Assembly: GCA_017501125.1 (NCBI GenBank) | Contig: JAFVXN010000068.1 | Location: 1-5,342, forward strand | From: Clostridia bacterium | Lineage (GTDB): Bacteria > Bacillota > Clostridia > Christensenellales > Borkfalkiaceae | DNA: 5,342 nt | Direction: 5' to 3' | Shown: piece by piece, positions 1 through 4,619 of the stretch | Position numbering within the stretch: position 1 is the stretch's first letter | Layout: each line of letters starts with the position of its first letter | The notes under the pieces: generated by a model | Told to the model about the DNA's origin: nothing | Seen by the model: only the letters and a program-made list of their open reading frames with translations | The model's database searches: none | Program-made: the position numbers and the translations under genes

Positions 1-61
1 CTTTTTGCGATAAGCCTTTTTCTTTTCTCAATTCCTTTAATCTCTCTCCAAAGCAACTCAT
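1..61 (-). CDS. XRE-family (Cro/CI-type) helix-turn-helix regulator, N-terminal fragment
   Basis: Reading the minus strand from the ATG at 61-59 gives 20 open codons running off the window edge. The peptide contains FGERLKELRKEKGLSQK, the usual opening of Cro/CI-type HTH domains: helix 1 with an (F)G-RLKELR core, then the turn into helix 2 beginning GLSQ. Such proteins are sequence-specific DNA-binding repressors or activators that often bind palindromes in their own divergent promoter. That fits here, because operator-like repeats lie 30-54 bp upstream, between this gene and the membrane-protein gene transcribed the other way. There is no good Shine-Dalgarno site (only AGG a few bases before the ATG), while an extended -10 sits six bases upstream, so translation may be leaderless. 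The rest of the protein, including any effector or membrane domain, lies outside the window. The family call is fairly sure despite the short fragment; the regulated target is inferred. Confidence 0.75.
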   Translation of the reverse strand, partial: MSCFGERLKELRKEKGLSQK

Positions 62-67
62 ACCTAA

Positions 68-76
68 AGTATATCA
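68..76 (-). promoter_or_regulatory. extended -10 promoter of the XRE gene
   Basis: On the minus strand TGA-TATACT (bases 76-68) matches an extended -10 (TGn plus 5 of 6 of TATAAT). A 17-bp spacer would place the -35 at 96-91, reading AATTAG, which is a poor match but coincides with the operator-like palindrome. The start site expected about seven bases downstream falls at or next to base 61, the A of the ATG, implying a leaderless or nearly leaderless transcript. This is sequence inference only. Confidence 0.45.
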
Positions 77-90
77 AAAAAATTAAAAAA

Positions 91-115
91 CTAATTGACA
101 AATTAGTATGCTAAT
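91..115. promoter_or_regulatory. operator-like cluster of CTAAT/ATTAG half-sites
   Basis: Three alternating half-sites are visible: CTAAT (91-95), ATTAG (102-106) and CTAAT (111-115). They form two perfect inverted repeats that share the middle half-site: CTAATT-gaca-AATTAG (91-106), and ATTAG-tatg-CTAAT (102-115). The first contains the -35 of the rightward promoter; the second lies in its spacer. A bound protein would block polymerase, and the first repeat also lies at the -35 position of the leftward promoter. The divergent XRE regulator is the natural candidate ligand. The inner TTAGTATGCTAA also matches 10 of 12 positions of the SlyA/MarR box TTAGCAAGCTAA as I recall it, so a MarR-type protein is an alternative. 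Confidence 0.6.
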
Positions 116-123
116 GATAAAAT
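95..123 (+). promoter_or_regulatory. sigma-A promoter of the small membrane-protein gene
   Basis: A perfect -35 TTGACA (95-100) and a -10 TAAAAT (118-123) are separated by 17 bp, with TGA directly before the -10 (115-117) giving an extended -10. Transcription should start near 130, leaving a leader of about 18 nt holding only the Shine-Dalgarno site GAGGAG (135-140). Such a strong unregulated promoter would be constitutive; the overlapping inverted repeats suggest it is normally repressed. Confidence 0.8.
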
Positions 124-147
124 AAGAAAAAAACGAGGAGAGAAATC

Positions 148-510
148 ATGTTCAAAAGAAACGACGAATTGTTATTTAGGGCTGAAAATGCGTTGAAAAG
201 AGTGGTGGGGCTCATTATAATTGTGGCGATATTCGGTGTGATATACGGCGTCAATTTCCTTTTTGTTAACAATATAACACAAGGATTTATCGTTTTAACA
301 GTGGCTTTTTGTGAACTGCTTTTTGCTTTTTTGGTGTGGATGTTCGGCTCTTTGTTTTTATCCTATCTGGTCGATGTGAAACTAATCCGTAATAGGCTGT
401 ACTGCGTTAACAATGCTGGGTTGTCTGAGTTTTTAATGGAGCCGAAAAAGAAGGAAAAAAGCGCGAAGGGGAAGGGCAAAGACGCTAAAAAGGCGGAAAA
501 GAAAGATTGA
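148..510 (+). CDS. small two-helix membrane protein with lysine-rich tail, function unknown
   Basis: A 120-residue protein not recognised as a named family. A short amphipathic N-terminus (residues 1-17) is followed by two hydrophobic segments, about 18-40 and 46-74, separated by a short NNITQG turn, so both termini are probably on the same side, likely cytoplasmic. Residues 99-120 are extremely basic, with 11 lysines interspersed with Ala, Gly and Glu; this tail could contact nucleic acid or acidic phospholipid head groups. Small clostridial membrane proteins with this two-helix layout are common and uncharacterised. The start is well supported: GAGGAG lies seven bases upstream and a strong promoter precedes it. 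The gene stands alone between its promoter and a terminator, divergent from an XRE regulator, so it is probably the main target of that regulator. It is more AT-rich than the downstream operon, which hints at a different origin. Confidence 0.8.
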   Translation: MFKRNDELLFRAENALKRVVGLIIIVAIFGVIYGVNFLFVNNITQGFIVLTVAFCELLFAFLVWMFGSLFLSYLVDVKLIRNRLYCVNNAGLSEFLMEPKKKEKSAKGKGKDAKKAEKKD

Positions 511-516
511 TATTTT

Positions 517-545
517 ACGCGGGGCGGTAGGACGCTCCGCGTTTT
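517..545 (+). terminator. intrinsic terminator after the membrane-protein gene
   Basis: Ten base pairs form between 517-526 (ACGCGGGGCG) and 533-542 (CGCTCCGCGT), with one G-T wobble, around the loop GTAGGA (527-532). A short T-rich tail (TTTGCTT, 543-549) follows. The hairpin begins seven bases after the stop codon and separates the left module from the prmA promoter, whose -35 starts at 548. Confidence 0.8.
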
Positions 546-547
546 GC

Positions 548-576
548 TTGACTTGTATCATCTAAGATGATATAAT
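548..576 (+). promoter_or_regulatory. sigma-A promoter of the prmA-rsmE-mtaB-HIT operon
   Basis: TTGACT (548-553) and a perfect TATAAT (571-576) are spaced by exactly 17 bp. The start site should fall at about 582-584, so the Shine-Dalgarno sequence AAGAGG (583-588) lies at the very 5' end of the mRNA and the leader is only about 11 nt. This promoter also argues against the upstream in-frame TTG at 576 as the prmA start, since it overlaps the -10. It gives the operon independent transcription just downstream of a terminator. Confidence 0.85.
556..572. promoter_or_regulatory. perfect 17-bp palindrome in the prmA promoter, likely operator
   Basis: TATCATCT-A-AGATGATA is a perfect inverted repeat with 8-bp arms and one central base. 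It fills most of the promoter spacer and overlaps the first two bases of the -10, the classic place for a repressor site. It lies upstream of the predicted start site, so it acts as DNA rather than as an RNA hairpin of this operon. I do not recognise it as a CIRCE, CtsR, PerR/Fur or Zur box; the binding protein is unknown. Confidence 0.65.
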
Positions 577-593
577 TGCCTAAAGAGGTAGTT

Positions 594-1544
594 ATGAAAT
601 ATATTGAACTTACGATACATACCACGGGCGAGGCGAGTGAAATCATCGCCGATATTATGTGGGGATATACCGATTTTGGCGTGACGATATGCGACGCCGC
701 GGATATCGTTTCCCTGCAAAAAGGAGTAGGCGGTGCCTATTGGGACTATATCGACGATAGCGTGACGGAAAACGCGCCTACCGACGTGCTCGTAAAATGC
801 TATCTTGAAAAGGACACGGCGCCTACGACTATCAAGAGCATTATGGCGGATATTTACAGTGCCAAAGAAATGTCGGGCGGTTGCCTTGCCTTCGGCACCT
901 TGGAAGACACCAAAAGAGAGGTGGACGGCGACGACTGGATCGACGTGTGGAAAAAGCATTTCCGTCCTATCCATTTGGGCAAAATCGTCGTCGTGCCGGA
1001 GTGGATTGACTATACCCCTCAGGCGGATGAAAAGGTGGTATTGCTCGATTCCAACATGGCGTTCGGCACGGGGGAACACGAGACGACTTCGTCTTGCGTG
1101 GAACTGATGCAAGATTATCTTCGTGAAGACAGCGTGTGTATCGACGTCGGTTGCGGTAGTGGGATTCTGGGTATTTCCGCCCTGAAACTGGGCGCAAAGA
1201 AGGCGTATTTGACGGATATCGACGAGATTGCCGTCACTTCCTCGTTGCACAACGCCGCCCTCAACGGCGTGGCGGAAAACGCCGTCGTCGCGCACAGCAA
1301 TCTTTTGGACGATACGGATATTCAAGGGGATATCGTGCTTGCCAACATCACGGGTGAGATACTCGTTTTGCTTGCGCCGTCCATGCCCAAAAATCTCAAA
1401 AAGACGGGCGTGCTTATCCTCAGCGGTATCATTGAGAGCAGGCTGGAGATGGTCAAAGACGCCTATCAAAAGGTGGGTTTAGAGGTCGTAAAAGAGAGAC
1501 GAAAAGGCGAGTGGTTTGCGCTCGTATTGCGTCATAAAGCATAA
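594..1544 (+). CDS. prmA: ribosomal protein L11 methyltransferase PrmA
   Basis: PrmA transfers methyl groups from S-adenosylmethionine to lysines and the N-terminus of ribosomal protein L11. The 316-residue protein has the family's usual length. An N-terminal substrate-recognition domain leads to the linker segment DDWIDVWKKHFRP (about 113-125) with its conserved tryptophans, then a class I Rossmann methyltransferase domain. Visible motifs are AFGTGEH (156-162), SAM motif I DVGCGSG (184-190), acidic DID (208-210), the post-I motif ANIT (250-253) and the closing GEWFALV (305-311). The segment before AFGTG reads LDSN where most relatives have LDPG or similar, a mild deviation. The ATG at 594 is preferred because AAGAGG lies five bases upstream, and a TTG six codons earlier lies inside the -10. 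It is the first gene of the operon; rsmE follows after 11 nt. In many Firmicutes dnaJ lies just upstream; here a different module does. Confidence 0.95.
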   Translation: MKYIELTIHTTGEASEIIADIMWGYTDFGVTICDAADIVSLQKGVGGAYWDYIDDSVTENAPTDVLVKCYLEKDTAPTTIKSIMADIYSAKEMSGGCLAFGTLEDTKREVDGDDWIDVWKKHFRPIHLGKIVVVPEWIDYTPQADEKVVLLDSNMAFGTGEHETTSSCVELMQDYLREDSVCIDVGCGSGILGISALKLGAKKAYLTDIDEIAVTSSLHNAALNGVAENAVVAHSNLLDDTDIQGDIVLANITGEILVLLAPSMPKNLKKTGVLILSGIIESRLEMVKDAYQKVGLEVVKERRKGEWFALVLRHKA

Positions 1545-1555
1545 AAGGGGCTACC

Positions 1556-2284
1556 ATGGCTACGCTGAAACGGTTTTTTGTGGACAATATAGGGGATACG
1601 TGTATCCTTTCTGGCGAGGAGTTCGAACACGCGAAGAACGTCTTGCGCTTAGGCGTAGGGGACGAGGTGGAACTGCTCGACAACAGCGGCAAGAGATACG
1701 TTGCCGTTATTTGCGACGTCCAAAAAAGGCAGATGACCCTGAACGTCTTGTCCGTTTTTCAAGGGGATAAGGAGGCGACGACGAAGGTTGCGCTTGCCTT
1801 CGGCTATCTCAAGAACGCGGACAAGAACGAATTTATCGTCCAAAAAGGGGTGGAACTCGGCGTGCAAAAACTCGTTGCGTTTTCCTCTCAATACGCCTCT
1901 GCGTACATGAGTGATAACAAGTTGGAGCGGCTCAACAAGGTCTCCAAAGAAAGCGCAAAACAATGCCTTAGGGATATCTATCCTGCCGTCACGTACGCGG
2001 ATACGCTCGAAAAGGCGCTCGACGATTTGGGCGAGTACGAGAACAAATTGTTCGCGTGTGAGTTCGCGGAAAATAGTGAGGTGGACTTGTCCTCTTTGCA
2101 GGGCTCGACGGCTATCGTCGTGGGCAGTGAAGGTGGCTTTTCTAAAGAGGAGGCGGAGATTGCCAAAGCCAAAGGCTTTGCGCTCGTATCTTTGGGCAAG
2201 CGTATCTTGCGTGCAGAGACGGCGTGCGTGGCACTCACCTCCGTCGTGATGTATTCCCTTGGCGAGTTGGGGGATAAGAGATGA
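1556..2284 (+). CDS. rsmE: 16S rRNA (uracil-1498-N3)-methyltransferase RsmE
   Basis: RsmE methylates N3 of U1498 of 16S rRNA in the assembled small subunit using S-adenosylmethionine. The 242-residue protein has the usual layout: an N-terminal PUA-like RNA-binding domain (about 1-70; FFV opening, HAKNVLRLGVGDEV) and a C-terminal SPOUT knot domain (about 74-238). Family motifs are QKGVELGVQKL (96-106), SAKQCLR (133-139), GSEGGFS (190-196) and LGKRILRAETA (213-223), the last forming the knot and SAM pocket. The GSEGG motif has Ser where most members have Pro (GPEGG). The ATG is preceded by AAAGGGG five bases upstream. The stop overlaps the mtaB start (ATGA), implying translational coupling. The prmA-rsmE-mtaB order is widely conserved in Firmicutes. 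Confidence 0.95.
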   Translation: MATLKRFFVDNIGDTCILSGEEFEHAKNVLRLGVGDEVELLDNSGKRYVAVICDVQKRQMTLNVLSVFQGDKEATTKVALAFGYLKNADKNEFIVQKGVELGVQKLVAFSSQYASAYMSDNKLERLNKVSKESAKQCLRDIYPAVTYADTLEKALDDLGEYENKLFACEFAENSEVDLSSLQGSTAIVVGSEGGFSKEEAEIAKAKGFALVSLGKRILRAETACVALTSVVMYSLGELGDKR

Positions 2285-3537
2285 AGGCGGTCGTTTTTAC
2301 CCTCGGTTGCAAGGTCAACGACGTTGAAAGCGGCTCGTTGATTGCTGGGCTTGAGGCGATGGGCTACGAGGTGTCGAGGGAACTTGGCCCTGCGGATATC
2401 GTCGTCGTCAACACCTGCGCCGTGACGGCTGAGGCGGAAAGAAAGAGTAGACAGTTGGTGGGGCGCGCCGCAAAACTGGCAAAAGGCGGAAAGGTTATCG
2501 TCTGTGGCTGTGCCTCGCAAAAGTGCGCCGACGCTTTTTTTGAGAAGGCGGACAACGTATATTTGGTGACGGGCGCGCAACAAAAAGGGGAGATTTTAGA
2601 GGCTGTCAAAGGCGGTTTGACGGAGAAGAAAATAGCGATTAAAGAGGCGCAAAAAGGCGTATACGAGGACATGCCCCTGCCAAAATGCCTAAAAACGCGC
2701 AATTTTGTCAAAATTCAAGACGGTTGCAATCGGTTTTGTTCCTATTGCATTATCCCGTATTTGCGTGGGCGTAGTAGGAGCAGGGATCTAGACGATATCG
2801 TCAAAGAGGTAGAACGGAGCACGGCGCAAGAGACCGTCTTGACGGGGATTGACGTGTCAGCGTACCGTGACGAAAAGGGGAGAGATTTTTGCGATTTGCT
2901 CCGCGCACTTGGCTCTATCGACGCCCGTATCCGTATCGGCTCGATGGAGGTTAGCCTTATCACCGACGAGTTTTTAGCGGCGGCAAAGGGTATGAAAAAT
3001 TTTGCACCTCACTTCCATTTGTCTTTGCAAAGCGGTAGCGATAAGGTGTTAAAGACGATGAATCGCCATTATACGCGTGCGGAGTATTTGTCGGCGTGCC
3101 AAAAGATTTACGCCACCTTTCCCAACGCGTCCATTACGACGGATATCATCGTCGGTTTCCCCACGGAAGACGAGGCGGATTTTGAAGATAGCGTCCGCAT
3201 GGTAGAGGAGGCGGGCTTTGCGCAAATCCACGCCTTTCCCTATTCCCCCAGAGAGGGCACCAACGCCTATAAAAAATATAAGGAATTGCCTTCCGCCCTT
3301 AAAAAGGCGCGGGTGGAAAAAATCCTTGCCGTAGGCAAGGCGCAAAAAGAAAAGTATCTAAAAGCCCTGCTTGATAAGACGCTGGAGATGATTCCAGAGC
3401 GGTTCGACGGGACGTATACGGACGGATACAGCGATAATTACGTGCGTCTGTACCTGCCAAAATCGGTAGGGAAAGAGCCGTTGACGGTGCGCGCCGTCGC
3501 CCTCTTTGAGGACGGGCTTTTGGTAGAAAGGATATAA
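2281..3537 (+). CDS. mtaB: tRNA t6A37 C2-methylthiotransferase MtaB
   Basis: MtaB is a radical-SAM enzyme that adds a methylthio group to t6A at position 37 of tRNAs reading ANN codons, making ms2t6A. The 418-residue protein shows the MiaB-family order. The N-terminal UPF0004 domain carries the three cysteines of the auxiliary 4Fe-4S cluster: C10 in TLGCKVN, C46 in NTCAVT, and C77 in CGCASQ. The radical-SAM domain has CNRFCSYC (C149, C153, C156) followed by IIPYLRGRSRSR, and also HLSLQSGSDKVLKTMNRHYT (about 246-265). The region from about 365 is a short TRAM-like RNA-binding tail. The opening TLGCKVN followed by ES favours MtaB over MiaB or RimO, and the position after rsmE supports this. An Asp replaces the usual Gln after KVN. 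The length is slightly below B. subtilis MtaB, mostly in the C-terminal part. Translation probably couples to rsmE through the 4-base overlap. Confidence 0.93.
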   Translation: MKAVVFTLGCKVNDVESGSLIAGLEAMGYEVSRELGPADIVVVNTCAVTAEAERKSRQLVGRAAKLAKGGKVIVCGCASQKCADAFFEKADNVYLVTGAQQKGEILEAVKGGLTEKKIAIKEAQKGVYEDMPLPKCLKTRNFVKIQDGCNRFCSYCIIPYLRGRSRSRDLDDIVKEVERSTAQETVLTGIDVSAYRDEKGRDFCDLLRALGSIDARIRIGSMEVSLITDEFLAAAKGMKNFAPHFHLSLQSGSDKVLKTMNRHYTRAEYLSACQKIYATFPNASITTDIIVGFPTEDEADFEDSVRMVEEAGFAQIHAFPYSPREGTNAYKKYKELPSALKKARVEKILAVGKAQKEKYLKALLDKTLEMIPERFDGTYTDGYSDNYVRLYLPKSVGKEPLTVRAVALFEDGLLVERI

Positions 3538-3548
3538 GGAGAAAAGAG

Positions 3549-3884
3549 ATGGAGAACTGTATTTTTTGTAAGATTATCAAAGGGGATATCCCCTCCAAAA
3601 AGGTGTACGAAGACGAGGAAATGATGATTATCCACGACGTCGCACCCAAGGCGAAGTTGCATTACCTTTGCCTGCCTAAGACGCACTTCGCCCTTTTGAA
3701 AGAGATGGACGATACGAAGGCGGCAATCGTGGCAAGATGCCTGCAAAAGGTCTCGAAGTTGGAAAAAGACCTCGGGCTCGAGGACGGGTATCGCGTGATT
3801 ATCAATCAGGGCGAAAACGGCGGACAAACGGTGCATCATCTGCATATTCATTTGCTCGGCGGCGAGCCTCTCGGCGATTTTTAA
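3549..3884 (+). CDS. HIT-family nucleotide-binding protein (HinT-like)
   Basis: Histidine-triad proteins of this size are soluble nucleotide hydrolases or transferases; bacterial HinT hydrolyses adenosine 5'-phosphoramidates and aminoacyl adenylates. The 111-residue protein contains CIFC (C4, C7), a pair that in part of the family binds zinc, then the conserved GDIPS stretch and PKTHF (43-47). The triad HLHIHLL spans 97-103, with H99 the expected catalytic middle histidine, and NQGENGGQTV stands just before it. The C-terminus ends GGEPLGDF and lacks the WPPG ending common in HinT, so I leave the symbol blank. AAGGAG (3536-3541) overlaps the mtaB stop and sits seven bases before the ATG. It is the last gene of the operon. 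In many Clostridia rpsU follows at this place; here a non-coding stretch does. Confidence 0.92.
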   Translation: MENCIFCKIIKGDIPSKKVYEDEEMMIIHDVAPKAKLHYLCLPKTHFALLKEMDDTKAAIVARCLQKVSKLEKDLGLEDGYRVIINQGENGGQTVHHLHIHLLGGEPLGDF

Positions 3885-3886
3885 GA

Positions 3887-3982
3887 GACGTAGATACGTC
3901 GCAATACTGCGTCGCGGTTTGCTAACATACTATCGGTATGCGCGCTCACCCTTCCTTGTCTTGTTCGTATCCTCCGCCTTTT
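3887..3982. repeat. repeat-like intergenic patch with palindromes and direct repeats
   Basis: No credible gene lies between 3885 and 4074. The first half is dense in short symmetries: palindrome GACGTA-ga-TACGTC (3887-3900), inverted repeat CGCA-atac-TGCG (3900-3911), direct repeat CGTCGC (3897-3902 and 3910-3915), and inverted repeat CATAC-tatcg-GTATG (3926-3940). A pyrimidine-rich run follows to about 3982. The make-up resembles a dispersed intergenic repeat unit rather than an ordinary 3' UTR, but only one copy is present here, so repetition cannot be shown from this window. Confidence 0.35.
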
Positions 3983-4044
3983 ACACTATAAAAACTTTTC
4001 AAATCTTAGCCGTATTGTTTGAAAACAAAAAATTTAGTCAATAC

Positions 4045-4074
4045 TCCCTTCCGTGAAAGCGGGAGGGATTTTTT
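4045..4074 (+). terminator. GAAA-loop terminator hairpin that also holds the next gene's RBS
   Basis: The arms TCCCTTCCGT (4045-4054) and GCGGGAGGGA (4059-4068) pair over 10 bp, with two T-G wobbles, around a GAAA tetraloop (4055-4058). Six T residues follow (4069-4074). This is a textbook intrinsic terminator and the only good candidate for ending the prmA operon, about 160 nt after the HIT stop. However, the 3' arm contains GGAGG (4062-4066), an ideal Shine-Dalgarno eight bases before the ATG at 4075, which directly follows the T tract. Read-through RNA would therefore have its ribosome site hidden in the stem. A transcript starting inside the stem would have it free; a weak candidate promoter is TTGAAA (4019-4024) with AATACT (4040-4045) at 15 bp. 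Confidence 0.75.
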
Positions 4075-4536
4075 ATGTGGTCGATAAAAAATTGTTTGAT
4101 ACGGTTGATTTCCGTCGCCTTGGCGATAGGGATAGCCTTTCTTTTGGCGACGCTAAAAACGTCCGTGTTGCCCGTAAGTATCGCGCAGGCAAGAGAGGAG
4201 AGTAGGTCGTATTTCGTGACGTCGCCCACCGTCTACGCGAGAGAGCAAGGGTCGATTTCCCCCTTCGATTTGCCTTTTGTACAAGGCGAAAAAGTGCAGT
4301 ACGTCTGTGAGGACGAAGGGGGCAGGGAAGTGTTCGTCAAAGCCCTGCTGGCACGATTTTCCGCTTTTGACGTGTGGGAAGAGGAGGTGGACGGGGTGAA
4401 GTCCTATTACGCGTCGAGCGCGTACCTGCCCAAAAAAGTCGTCGTGGACGGGCACACGGTCAATCTGCATATCGCCCTGCCCAAAGACAAAAAAAGGGCG
4501 GTGGTAGGCACGCCGATTATTTTCGGGGGATATTGA
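4075..4536 (+). CDS. exported or membrane-anchored protein of unknown function
   Basis: A 153-residue protein I do not recognise. Residues 1-10 are positively charged, 11-25 are hydrophobic, and VSIAQA-R (34-40) could be a signal-peptidase site after A39; alternatively the helix stays as an anchor. The mature part has a mixed, acidic-to-neutral composition, with a single cysteine (C78). Its C-terminus ends in an ordered pattern: KSYYASSAYLP (109-119), VNLHIALP (129-136) and VGTPIIFGGY (144-153). This looks like a small conserved beta-rich ending rather than random sequence, and it resembles endings I associate with uncharacterised exported clostridial proteins, though I cannot name the family. 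The ATG is favoured by GGAGG eight bases upstream and by the absence of any later Met codon. The gene precedes the M23-domain gene by 83 nt; both products are membrane or extracytoplasmic, suggesting but not proving joint work at the envelope or in sporulation. Confidence 0.75.
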   Translation: MWSIKNCLIRLISVALAIGIAFLLATLKTSVLPVSIAQAREESRSYFVTSPTVYAREQGSISPFDLPFVQGEKVQYVCEDEGGREVFVKALLARFSAFDVWEEEVDGVKSYYASSAYLPKKVVVDGHTVNLHIALPKDKKRAVVGTPIIFGGY

Positions 4537-4560
4537 TTTTTTGCTTTTTTCAAAATTTTG

Positions 4561-4589
4561 GTATAAAGGGCAAAACTCTCGTCAATCAT
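4561..4589 (+). promoter_or_regulatory. possible promoter of the M23 gene (sigma-F-like, or sigma-A)
   Basis: GTATA (4561-4565) matches the forespore sigma-F -35. Fifteen bases later GTCAATCAT (4581-4589) matches the GGnnAnAnT-type -10 only partly, with T for the second G and C for the second conserved A. A start near 4596 would give a short leader with GGAGG at 4609-4613. Alternatively TATAAA (4562-4567) with TTGCTT (4541-4546) at 15 bp is a weak sigma-A site. The 10-bp palindrome CAAAATTTTG (4551-4560) lies just upstream. Confidence 0.25.
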
Positions 4590-4619
4590 TGAGATACAAC
4601 GACATTTTGGAGGCGAACA

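Noticed and set aside
68..101. TTGTCA (minus strand, 101-96) as the -35 of the XRE promoter
   Set aside because: The spacer to TATACT would be 22 bp, too long for sigma-A; the extended -10 explains the promoter better.
576..593. TTG at 576 as an earlier in-frame start for prmA
   Set aside because: It overlaps the TATAAT box and lies upstream of the predicted transcription start. The ATG at 594 has a proper Shine-Dalgarno.
558..1469. Open reading frame of 303 codons on the minus strand opposite prmA
   Set aside because: The plus strand has unmistakable PrmA motifs and a promoter and RBS. The antisense frame is rich in Arg and His with no recognisable motif and no RBS, as expected of a shadow frame.
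2164..2180. 7-bp inverted repeat CAAAGCC-aaa-GGCTTTG inside rsmE
   Set aside because: No T tract on either side, and it arises from codons for the repetitive peptide AKAKGF.
3581..3594. 14-bp perfect palindrome AGGGGATATCCCCT inside the HIT gene
   Set aside because: It encodes the conserved KGDIPS stretch of HIT proteins and sits well inside the coding region, so coding constraint explains it.
3885..4074. Search for rpsU, a tRNA gene or a CRISPR array in the long intergenic gap
   Set aside because: No ORF with ribosomal-protein composition, no cloverleaf and no regularly spaced repeat was seen.
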